A stretch of DNA of 42,733 bases, taken from Xylaria sp. FL1777. Lineage: Eukaryota; Ascomycota; Sordariomycetes; Xylariales; Xylariaceae. Shown here piece by piece: positions 33,399 through 42,733 of this stretch (within the stretch, counting starts at the first letter, position 1; every line of letters starts with the position of its first letter). Made by a program: the position numbers and the translations under genes. The notes beneath the pieces were generated by a model that did not search any database, was not told the origin of the DNA, and was given only the letters and a program-made list of their open reading frames with translations. The stretch is from contig MU400790.1 in NCBI GenBank assembly GCA_022578965.1, positions 1-42,733 on the forward strand. The letters run 5' to 3'.

Positions 33399-34873
33399 AT
33401 GGCTCCCCAGAATGGTAAGTTGAATATTCAAACCCGCAGACCTGGCAGAAGTGTCGCTTTTGGTCCGTTCACCGTTGTATCCGACCGCCATGTATCCCAA
33501 CGATAGGGGCTGGACATAACACCGTAAACATGGTGGGCGCAAGATGGCGTTGTCCAATGACTTGGTACTGAAAGTTGGATATGGAGGTGGAAGCGTGCAT
33601 AATATATCCCCAACCCTGTATGGATTATGCGATTCTATCGAAAACACGCGTCTCTGTAACCTGTATTCACGGGTCCAGCGCGCCAAAAAATTATCGACTT
33701 CTCGGTGCGCATTGTTCGCCCAAAGTCGCAAACAAGCACATGTCCTGTATTGCTGCTCTTAGGGGCGCTAAACAGATATGGCTGTATTCACGCGATCCAG
33801 GAAGCCAGACTACTTGGACAAGGGGGCGATATGAGGTTGGCTTATGGTGAACAGAACCAACAGCAGATTCATCAACCGTGTTAATCTTCGCATACAAACT
33901 CTGATATGAGACTGACAACCTATTTCGTATTATAGCACATCCACCGTCTCTACCTCCAACGGTCGAGGAAGCCTATCGGCGAAAATGTATTCAGCTAAAG
34001 GAGCGATCTAAAGAAATTGAGGACGAGAACGATGCATATAGACTACGACTTTCCAGACTCAAGCGCCAGATCCAGAAATTACGTCTCGAGAGGGCTCTTC
34101 TCTTAGACCAGATCTCGAAGCGCACGAGCACCAACGTTGAAGATTCAGAAGGCAGTCCGAGTCCCCCACCGACTGTACGTAGCATCCCTCATACCACGAT
34201 TCCCGAAACTATGAGACTCCCCGCATGCTGAACATTCCTCTAGCCCCAAGACAAACCGCTCCGGACGAAACGAGGTCATCGTAAGCCATCTCTTTTACCC
34301 AGCAACGATGGCGGAAATACATTGGGTGCAACGTTGAACAGTCAACATCTCAAAACCCTCTCGCCCAGCTCAGATGGTTTCTCACACTCGCAATTAGAAT
34401 CACAAAAGGAACAGGGCCGAGCTATCAATGGGACGGCCAAGCCACCCAAGCGCCCTAGTAACGCATTCGAGATCTACTGCAACGATACTCGACCTTTGCT
34501 CCAAGCACAACACAAGGATGCGATTGCGGCTGGCGAGTTTAGAATTGAAGAGGAGCTAGCGCGGGGCTGGAAGGATCTCGGGGAGAAGGAGAAGGAAGAT
34601 TTTCAAGCGCGCTACGAACGAGAGCTGAGCCAGTGGAAAGAGGCGCGGGAGAGCTTCAAGCAGAGCGTTAGGGATGCCACTGCGCGAGAGCGATCACGCG
34701 CCCGCGACGGCCGGACCAGCCGCGGCGGCCGAAACCGATTCGAGGAGGTCCAAGACGATGAAGATGCGGATGATGACCAAGATGTCGAGATGGCCGAGGC
34801 GGAGCCCGAACCTGGTGCCGACCAAGACACAGATCCCGAGACCGAGGTAGACGACAACGACGGTGCGGACTAG
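33399..34873 (+). CDS. HMG-box protein, Nhp10-like INO80 complex subunit
   Basis: Exons are 33399-33414, 33936-34174 and 34244-34873, giving 294 aa; the first exon has only 16 nt (MAPQN) and is followed by a 521-nt intron, long for this window; the second intron is 69 nt. An N-terminal coiled coil (about 17-65, YRRKCIQLKERSKEIEDEN and on) precedes a basic linker with TKRGHRKP, one HMG box (about 152-221; PPKRPSNAFEIYCNDTRPLL, ARGWKDLGEKEKEDF, YERELSQWKE), a basic Arg-rich stretch and an acidic tail (about 253-294). This coiled coil, KTKR/HRKP linker, HMG box and acidic end is the layout of yeast Nhp10, which binds DNA ends and linker DNA within the INO80 remodeller. Another single-HMG-box protein is possible, but the coiled coil argues against Nhp6. 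The exon-1 join is phase-correct but is the weakest part of the model. Confidence 0.8.
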
Positions 34874-35590
34874 GTTACCTATCTAGACTGAGAGGGGCTT
34901 CTTCTCCTACGCACTCCCTATTAATATGTTGCGATGTAGTATTGAAAATGAGACTGGACTAGGTGAAGAGTGCTAGGGCATCTAGGGATTATTACTAGGG
35001 CCTAGTGTGATTTCAAAATCTACTAGAGAAACGGCGCTTAGTTTGCATTTCGAGCTATTACCCAGGTCATGATAAAAAGGCGTTAGGTAAATAAGGCATG
35101 GTTCCGGGAGTGGACTGACTATATTTTTCATTTCATGCCCGAGAACGGGAGGAAAGATGTTTGTATCAATATCGAAGACAAACGGCTCGGACGAGGATCA
35201 CTTTGTCATGTAAACGTCAGCTTTCGGGAGTACTGCAAAACTTGAAGACTTCGACACAGAACGCGGATTTACTGTTTTATGGTGTTTCATTTGGTGCTAA
35301 TAAAATCCAAGGGTTCCCTTTTAGTGCCGCGAAGCTTCCTTTTGCCTGTCTACGTCATGTTGGAAATGTGCGCTGGGTATTATTATCTGGTGGATTGATA
35401 CATGGTAGCGATTAAAAAGCAGCGATGACAACCTAAAGACAAAGCCGGAACGCCCTATGCCAAAATCAACCAACACCATAGCTGTGATAAATGCTGTGTG
35501 TACAGGAGTAGAAGATCATAGGCAAAGATAAAGAGGAGCCACTGTGATGCGTGAGGGCTCCCGTACATCTTAGGATGTATTGATGTCCTA
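34874..35590. other. Convergent intergenic region
   Basis: About 0.7 kb lies between the stop codons of the NHP10-like and RMD1-like genes and should contain both terminators. The 84-codon plus frame at 35161-35415 is unrecognised. Nothing else is visible. Confidence 0.5.
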
Positions 35591-37431
35591 TTAAACACCT
35601 GCGTAGAGATCGACGACTATGTTGATAGCAGCGACGAGGATCTCGGCAGCGATGAGAACGATAACTATTCAGACGCGTTAGTGACCGCCTCATATTATCG
35701 TGAGCACTCGCTATCGATTCTCGTGCTCATGATGTTGTATGTAGTAATAATCTAAAAGGAGGTAGAGAATGACTCACCAATCCACTCCAGCATCTCACCG
35801 TGTCCATGACTCAGTTGGTCTTTTAGCACGGCGAGCAAATCAGCAATTACATCGAGACGCTCCGTTAGCAAGCCAACGCGCTGGTCCATCTCTAGATAGC
35901 TACGAACGGCCTGATAGACAGGCTCTAAGTGCGGCTCTACCCAGAAAAGCTCGGGGGTGTCCAGCAGGCTGCCGTTAAGGTGGATATTGATACGTAGAAT
36001 AAAGAGCTCCCCTATCTGCATGTTGATCTGGGTTTGGGATAATGCTATCTTGCCCGCCAGTGCGATCTGGGTTGGAATGTCTTTGCATGCATCTATCGTC
36101 GATGCTAATAATTCCTCGAAGAGGGAAGTCTGCGTTTCGGGGTATTCGTTAGTGTTCGTTGGTATGTTATCTCAGCCACGGAGGTGCCGAACAGTATAAG
36201 AGCATATAAGTGTGCCTACCTTTACGCTTTGCGCAAGTGCATGAGATATCGCTAGCTTGGTCATGTAGTTCCCCTTATCCCGTAGTGTGATGAAATCATT
36301 GTAGATGCGCGCCTGATATTCGCGTGTATAATAGAAGTTAAAACATTCCGTCTCAACATCATCCGGATCTAGTTTTTCGAGCTCGAACTTGGCGATATCT
36401 TTTAAGAACCGTTGCTCGTGCGCAAGTGACATACCCCATATTACCACAACACCGTAATCGAAGAGAAAAACCTCCGGTGTGTGTACCTGAGTATCGAAGT
36501 CGGCATCTACCGTACGCGAGCTTGAATTGTCGACGGCGCCTCCGTCGGGGTAGGCTAAATCATTATTGGCGTCGCGACCAGTATTGAAGGAAGGCTCCGG
36601 CTCGTGGCCAAGTTCTTGTTGTTGGGCCCGAAAATCCTCCAGGGCTTCTCGCTGGTATGCATTAGAATGCTCTTCCGCCTCTAGTTCGCCGGTAGAATGC
36701 CGTCTTTCGTGCGTGTATATGGGCCGATCTCTGAACTCTTCAAACGTGTCTGCCCTCCCAACGGGGTTTCCCGACCCGTAGTTATATGGTGAATATATGC
36801 ACTCGTCGATTAGTTTGGGGTTCGCGCCCTTTGACTTTCCTCGGCCTTTGAGGAAGCGCATCAAGCTTTCCATCTGGTATTTATTGGCCGTACAGTACGC
36901 GGTAACTCGCGGGAGCCTCTCGCGGTCTGCTTTGCCTAACCTCGCCGCATCCCGCCTGGCCATAGGATCTTTGATGCGCGTGTATTGCGAATAAACATCT
37001 CGGCCGCTTTCTTCGTCTAGGGTTTCCTCCTCAAGCTCTGGGTTCGGGAGTAGCTTCAATTTCTCAGCAGTTTTTGAGCTTCGTTGCGGGCCCATTTTCG
37101 GCTGAATCGCTGGGGGGAGGGCATTGAAGATAGCCCCATGGCTGTTCCGGCGACGTAATCGGTTGTTGAGGGTAGATAGCACTGGCGGGGGCCCAGCCAG
37201 AGAACTTCCCGAGGCCAAGGGGCGGGCCGTTCGCGCATGGCTGGGAGCGTGCGTAGAACCTGGCGAAGAGCTTAGAGATGGTGGTTCTGGATCGATGGTC
37301 CTCGACACGGGATTCGCATTGAATGTGACGTTACGGGCCGTCCGGGGGCGACTGGTGTCTGGTGAGAGAAGAGGCGTCCGCTCTGAAGCCGAGCTTCCAG
37401 CATTTTCCGAGGCTTTCAACGGGGAAGCCAT
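35591..37431 (-). CDS. RMD1: RMD1/DUF155 family protein with C-terminal membrane anchor
   Basis: Exons on the minus strand are 37431-36220, 36129-35778 and 35664-35591, giving 545 aa; introns of 90 and 113 nt have GTAGGC/GTGAGT donors and CACTAAC branch sites. The N-terminal 150 residues are Ser/Pro-rich and probably disordered (RTPLLSP at 18-24). The RMND1/DUF155 domain spans about 320-505, starting VFLFDYGVVVIWGMS, its hallmark, and continuing through ETECFNFYYT and LRDKGNYMTKLAISHALAQS. The last exon encodes a hydrophobic span, VIVLIAAEILVAAINIVV, close to the C-terminus. Yeast Rmd1 is a cytosolic/vacuolar-associated member needed for meiotic nuclear division; the mitochondrial paralogue (Rmd1-like/RMND1) is involved in mitochondrial translation. 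The absence of a presequence and the RTPLL-type N-terminus favour the non-mitochondrial branch. Its molecular activity is not established. Confidence 0.9.
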
Positions 37432-38201
37432 TGGCGATGGAAGCCGCGAAAGGAGCTTTGTATCGTATGCGGGCGTGCCACTGTCTGGGAACGACGTATT
37501 ACGACAGGTTGGATTGCCTTGATGTTGCCATGTGACAATAAAGTGCCCGGATCAAAAGAAGAAGAAAAGAAGACAATTGGATCCGTTTGGGACGTCGAAT
37601 CGCAAATTAGTGGTGGGTTATGTTTTCGTTCAAAAACAAAAAAGCTAAATCGTCGTAGAGGAGTAAGTACTGTAGCTACAATTGGCAGTGTACCTAGGTA
37701 GTACCATACATGATGATGACGTTGAGTTCTTCCCACAATGGTACCTACATAACTAATCCAGTAAAGGCTAGGCGCCACTGCTATATATGTACGCAGTATG
37801 TATGTACAATGGTTGATCGATCACTTGCAGCACCAACCTGCTTAATTGAAATGGGAAAGTTGCAGCTCGCGTTTTTGCGGGGAAACAAAAATCAATAATT
37901 AATTAGGTAGTTATCGAATAGGAATCACCTGAATGCATAGGCATAGCTATCTGCACGATTTCAGTAAAATTTCAGTAAATTATGCTTCGAATAAATACTT
38001 TATAGATGTTCCCTTTGACGATAATTATTATTATCCGAGTGAAATGTTAGCGCAGTGAGAGTGTCTTGAAGGTGTATATAGAACAGGGGCTGTCAAAATA
38101 ATAGACTCAGATAGAGTAAGAGCATCGGTGGACAATATTGATATATTTAGAGATCAAGCAGATATTATGCGAGGCATATGACCTATAAAATACGGTTACT
38201 T
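37432..38201. promoter_or_regulatory. RMD1-like promoter and oxidoreductase 3' flank
   Basis: This 770-bp gap separates two tandem minus-strand genes. It carries a TACCTAGGTA palindrome (37691-37700) and one TACGCAGTA (37790-37798). The right part, up to 38200, is A+T-rich and should hold the oxidoreductase terminator. No gene is seen. Confidence 0.5.
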
Positions 38202-39803
38202 TTAGCTCTCGATGATCTTTGTCTCTATCTTGAAGCCATATTCGTCCAGACGATCTAGGTAGCCTCGGCCAAGGCAAGCTGGAGTGTAAATCCCTCCGTT
38301 CAAACCGAGATCGTCTTCAAGTAGCGTTAGCGCCGCTTCTGACAAGAACACTGCCGTGACTGTGCTCATATTAGCTTAGCTCTACGTAAAACGAAATCTT
38401 ATTTCGGGGATACTCACGTAGGTACATGCTCCCGTGAAACCAGGCCCGGCACAGCGCTTGCTTCCCCGAGGCAGGCCGTACATCTGGTGTCCCGACGCCT
38501 CGGAATTCAAGATAGTCATTTGCGGAATCTTCTCGACTCGGGCCCTGACCCGGTTGGAAGACGAATCTACGCACGAGACTCCGAAACGGAGAGCAGAATG
38601 CGAGAAGCGCACCCCCAATCACTATACTATAATGCGTGATCATAGCGGTCACTAGGTTTCTCGTCTTCATATACTCGCGATATGTGAAGTTAGGTCCATA
38701 AGCTTGTTTCCGTAAAGCTGGCTCTTGTTGGAGTAGGCCCCATGTGCGATGCACCACAGCAGCATCTGTACCTCCCGTGATAGATGTGGACTGAAGACCA
38801 AGATTAGGTATGTAATAAGCACCTGTCAGCTTTGATTGAATAGACGCCTTGGGCGCACTTTTTGAATTAGGTATAGGTGATAGGGCATATGGTTTATGGG
38901 ACGCTGCCACTTGTTTGAAGTTAAAAACCTCGAACAGACTGGTAACGGTAGCTAATGTTCCTCCTGAAGGTGCGGAACTACTTGATGTTAGACAAAGACT
39001 TTTGTGAATCTATGTAATGAGACGTACTGAATCTCATGTAGAGAAACCACAACATCGCCAACAGGCGCTGACAGCTCCGACTTGATATGAGACGCCAACG
39101 AGAATGTGACTAGATCTGAGGGTGCTGATTCAACTGCGGCTTGAGGAAACACTGGAATAATAAATCGAATCAGCACCCGGTCACCTTGCTAGACGCGACC
39201 TATGAGGGATTCGGAAGTATCAAACGCTTCCTCGGGGTATCAATTGATAAAATAGAGGAAGGCTTTTTATTCGGAGAATGACCAAGACGACGGGAAATAG
39301 CCTAGAGAAACACTCACTATATGCGCCACTGGCTTTGGCGGCTTCACCGTACTTCTTAATCATCTCCGCGTGCCAAACAGCCTCACCAGTGCAGTCAAGG
39401 TAGTGAGTGCCGGCCTCGGCACAAGCCTTAAATACCTGCTCTCCGTACTTGCAATAGGGGCCTACGGTCGCAATGAGAACGAATGTCTTCTTAGCCAGTG
39501 CAGCTAAATCTGGGCCGTTTAGACCGCATACCTCCACCTGCGGAGGTTTGCGGTCAGGATTCAGGCCTTGACATGTCGTCACGACATCTTGGAGCTTCTG
39601 TGCAGACCGACCAGCTACAGCCCATTTGGCGTTTGTAGGAAAGTTGCTGGCGATAAACTCAGCGGTTATCAATCCAGTATAGCCTGATATTGGTGAGTTT
39701 ATAACGAAACGTAGTAGTTTGAAGGGCCAGCTTGGAGATAATGCATACCTGTTGCACCGTAGATGACTACGTCATACTGGCGAGCGTGCTTCTTAAAGGA
39801 CAT
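38202..39803 (-). CDS. Saccharopine-dehydrogenase-like oxidoreductase (SCCPDH family)
   Basis: Exons on the minus strand are 39803-39749, 39683-39318, 39151-39028, 38977-38418 and 38359-38202, giving 420 aa, close to the family's roughly 430. The N-terminal Rossmann motif is VVIYGATGYTG (12-22), split by intron 1; then AVAGRS, the VGPYCKYGE and GTHYLDCTGEA blocks and VESAPSD follow. Downstream, SAPSGGTLATV and the C-terminal TPACLGRGYLDRL fit the SCCPDH family. A hydrophobic stretch (TAMITHYSIVIGGALLAF) lies in exon 4, as in lipid-droplet and membrane members. The biochemical reaction is unproven in this family; it is not the lysine-pathway saccharopine reductase Lys9. Intron 3 (166 nt) is longest. 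Intron 4 ends AAGTAG, giving two in-frame acceptors. The frame stays open for 71 codons upstream of the chosen Met, back to an ATG at 40016. Confidence 0.88.
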
Positions 39804-42733
39804 CACAGCGAAGGACAGACAATACAAGAAGAGATGAAAGCTACAAAGGTTACGTTCGGAGGGAAGAAGGAATGGTGTTGTTTTATTAGTTGAAATAATG
39901 CTATAAGTCGAAGTAATGACGCAACTGAGCGGCAAGAGGTGAAAAGTCAAAACAGACAGACTATATCTTCCGACTCGGGAGGTCGCAGGAACGCCCTTTT
40001 GATCAAACTTTTTCACTTTTCACCTTTTCAGCTCCTTAGTCTTCGCTATAAATGGACTTGAAACCAGCCATCGGCCGAGACATGATTCCTACTCGCCTGC
40101 ACTCCGGCACTCCGTCGCGGGGACCACGATCCGCGGGCTCGCAACCATGGGATTTAGCCAGGTCAGGAATCATCGCCGTTCATGCCTCGGCGTGCCATCG
40201 ATAGAGGCAAGGAGAGATCCGACGTTGGTTCATGACAAGCTTCGGGCAAGGGTTACCAAAGCGGCTAGCGCGCCGGCTGATTAACTGAACCGGCCAAGGT
40301 TTCCGGGAATGGCGTCCAGATGGCCTCTAACATGGTGCACCGCCTCTTGTTAACGCGCTTCCGACATCGAAATCCTCGGAAACCAGTCAAGAGCTTTCTG
40401 GAACGCCAATAGGAAGCCCCGGCAGCGCGGCGGAACATGCAGCGCGTAGATTACCTACATTACCTACCTAGACTTACTCATCACTGTGATTCCAGTGACG
40501 CATTGTAGATTCAGTATGCGTAACCGGTTCCGATATCCTTTAACGCAACTGTCTTAATAATTATTGATGCATAGGCTTACCTGTCGTCACACCTAACCTA
40601 CACTGCGGCCATACTATCTACTCAGGTAAGTATTCAACTATTTGCCTTGGGGCTTTCGGCAAGGCTGTTATTTCCGTGGACCCCATTATACTGTAGGTGA
40701 CTTCCTGGTTGGATGATACGAACGGAACCCGGGAGAGCCTACTGACGTGTTATATAGAACAAGGTCATTCCCTAACATAAGGCCCTCTGTCTGTCTACAT
40801 TGTATTGACGCTAGATTGCCATAGGGGGAAATCATAGTAACTGAAGAGTGTGTTCCGTGCTACCTATCTGGTATAACAACAATATGCCAAGAATATCACC
40901 CAGATACATATCACGCTATGAATGGGCGGGCCGGCAATCGAATGTGCGACCCTAGCCGGCAGACGAGCTCTTCAAAAATAGAACAGCCTGATGAAAGCAC
41001 TTCAGATTGTAACTTACTCATTGTTCTCCAAGCCAAAGCAATCATTGGACTAATGGCTCACAAGTCCTCCTAGAAAAAGTAATAGAGTACCTGGCCAAAT
41101 AGCCTTAAGAATGAGAATATAACTGATTGAAGAAAGGCACCTACCTAAATACTTAGGTAACTCATCCATCCTTAATAATGCCCTGGTAGTATAGCAAAGC
41201 AAAATTTAAGCTAAAGAAGCAGATAAGGGTTCAAGGACCGAATAGGTCTCTGGCTGACAAGAATTAACTTAGGTATTGGCAACCTATCTCTAGCCTCAGC
41301 TCTACCAAGCTTTCAACGCCTATTAGCTTCCTTTGGCTAACAATAAATCGCACGTCTAAGTTATGTGTCGCTATAAGTGGCACTACGTACTAGACCATGT
41401 CCCCTTTCCTTTTGGATAATCGACTATGAGTACCTAATCGTTTTTAGTCTGATCAAAGTCAACATTGCCTGCCTACTTCATGTAATACTGGGTCGGGATG
41501 CGTAAGCCGAATATAGATCAATACAGGCATAAGTATATACACGCCTACCTTCGGCTATGTAGGCAGTGTATAATCAGCGTGTAGTACACGTAGGCATGAT
41601 AATGTCGAGCACGGACTCGTCCCATAGTCATCCGGCAAGTCGTAGTAGGTAGTAGGAAGCCATCTGTCACCGGTGGTTCGCTGGCCGCAGACCCTGAGTA
41701 CCCTAAGTATCTACGTAAGGTTTGGACCAGGGTTTGTGACTTACATGCTGCGTATGTACTGTATATCTGTACATGCATACATGTAGGTAGGTAGTATCGA
41801 GTACTAACAGGTACCCTTCCGATATTATGCGTATAGCTAACCTCCATTCCCTCATAGCTGTAATTACTTGTGCCACTAAGTAGGTAGTTTTCTGTCCATC
41901 ATTCACTCATCGAGCTGAAGTGGAAATGGACATTTGCAGGATAGGCTATTGTTGTAATAGGTACTGCTATTAGCAAGGTAAGCCAGGGAAGAGTTCACAA
42001 GTGGGTGGATACTATACTATATACTGCGTAGGCTGGTCTGTGCGGCAGGGAGAGAGCCCCGACTAGGTACGTACTTCCTTACCTAAGTAAAGGTACCTAC
42101 TTAAGTATCTTCAGTAGGCTACATCCCTAGGTACTGTAGGTACCTGGTAGGGTGGACTATACCGGATATGAAAAGATGGCCTGCCAATCAGGGCCACTGC
42201 CAGGATGGATGACAGACAGCCGACTCGACTGGCGTCTCTTGTCTGACCGGACCCGACTGTCCCTCTCTTACCCACTCATCACCTGCACCCTCTCCTTCAG
42301 CTCTGTTACTACTTCATACCAGAATTCATACTCCAGGTACACTACTAATATCTTCGAAAATATCCACTGCATTTCTGCCACCCTACGGGAATGCACGAAT
42401 GACGAACCCACAACAGCTCTCCTCCCTGGCTACCTAAATCCTAACACATCAGTTTCTGGGCATACGTTATTCCTACCTAGTCTGTTTGTTGAGCTTCCCT
42501 CATCGTCTATATTGATCATACGCATCTAGTATTGCCATACTTCAGCTATCATCTGCCGAGTTATCCACAGTATACCTGCTGTAGATATTTTGGTACTACC
42601 TATAAGGTACACTAGGCGCCCTGAGGCTGTCGTGGTCTTACCTTAGGGCGCCACCCCCCCGTAGGAAAATCAAAGTGAACAAGTGAATAAAGAATTAAGC
42701 TGATTTTTTAGGTTTGAATCTTTGTATCTGCCT
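39804..42733. other. Intergenic to window end
   Basis: The left 300 bp should be the oxidoreductase promoter and leader. The rest shows no supported gene; the 125-codon plus frame at 42152-42529 and the minus frames at 41545-41906 have no recognisable features. Motifs visible are GTAC/CTAG palindromes (41770-42145), a TACTGCGTA at 42022-42030 and the G+C-rich inverted repeat at 42615-42652. No tRNA could be folded by eye. Confidence 0.5.
42615..42652. repeat. G+C-rich inverted repeat, 12-bp arms
   Basis: GGCGCCCTGAGG (42615-42626) and CCTTAGGGCGCC (42641-42652) pair over 12 positions with one mismatch across a 14-base loop. It would form a strong hairpin. It could be a terminal fragment of a small mobile element or an RNA structure. 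Confidence 0.7.

Noticed and set aside
33575..33850. 91-codon plus frame inside the NHP10-like intron 1
   Set aside because: It lies within a phase-correct intron, has no recognisable features and overlaps other frames.
42152..42529. 125-codon plus frame near the right edge
   Set aside because: Ser/Thr-rich random-looking product, no domain, no clear promoter or intron signals.

Overview
The window looks like nuclear DNA of a filamentous ascomycete (Pezizomycotina, probably Sordariomycetes; the class is inferred). The evidence is: single genes with short (47-129 nt) GT-AG introns carrying CTAAC-like branch sites; a mitotic/pheromone-signalling gene set of fungal type (F-box/WD40 Cdc4-like protein, a RING-PH-VWA Far1/Ste5-type scaffold); a fungal siderophore transporter; an INO80 Nhp10-like HMG protein; and an extremely A+T-rich block at the left edge that resembles a mutated transposon graveyard. 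I see no rRNA, tRNA, CRISPR array or prokaryotic operon.

Layout. 1-3290: A+T-rich block, about 13% G+C in the first 60 bases by hand count, without genes. 3291-11000: Cdc4-like F-box/WD40 gene (+), a mitochondrial TPR/SEL1-like protein (-), and a Utp16/U3 snoRNA-associated protein (+). 11221-24023: three minus-strand genes, namely a siderophore-iron MFS transporter with a textbook iron-GATA-factor site upstream, the Far1/Ste5-type MAP-kinase scaffold rebuilt here from six exons (1138 aa), and a flavin-containing monooxygenase. Two long gene-poor stretches (18.8-22.5 kb and 24.0-30.9 kb) flank the monooxygenase; they are dense in short TAC...GTA palindromic motifs. 30911-39803: conserved housekeeping genes, CCT8 (-), NHP10-like (+), an RMD1/DUF155 protein (-) and a saccharopine-dehydrogenase-like oxidoreductase (-). 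39804-42733: intergenic.

The genes do not form one obvious pathway or biosynthetic cluster. CCT8 and NHP10-like share a 0.7-kb divergent promoter; the other pairs look like ordinary fungal gene order. All exon joins were worked out by eye from splice signals, reading phase and family conservation.

The two most unusual signals are not genes. First, in the A+T-rich block nearly every cytosine preceded by T has gone (1 TpC among 50 C's hand-counted over 840 bases) while CpA is still common, which is not the classical CpA-type RIP signature. Second, the 9-mer TACGCAGTA occurs 12 times (either strand), only between genes, against about 0.3 expected by chance, several times as inverted pairs and once as an 11-bp hairpin.
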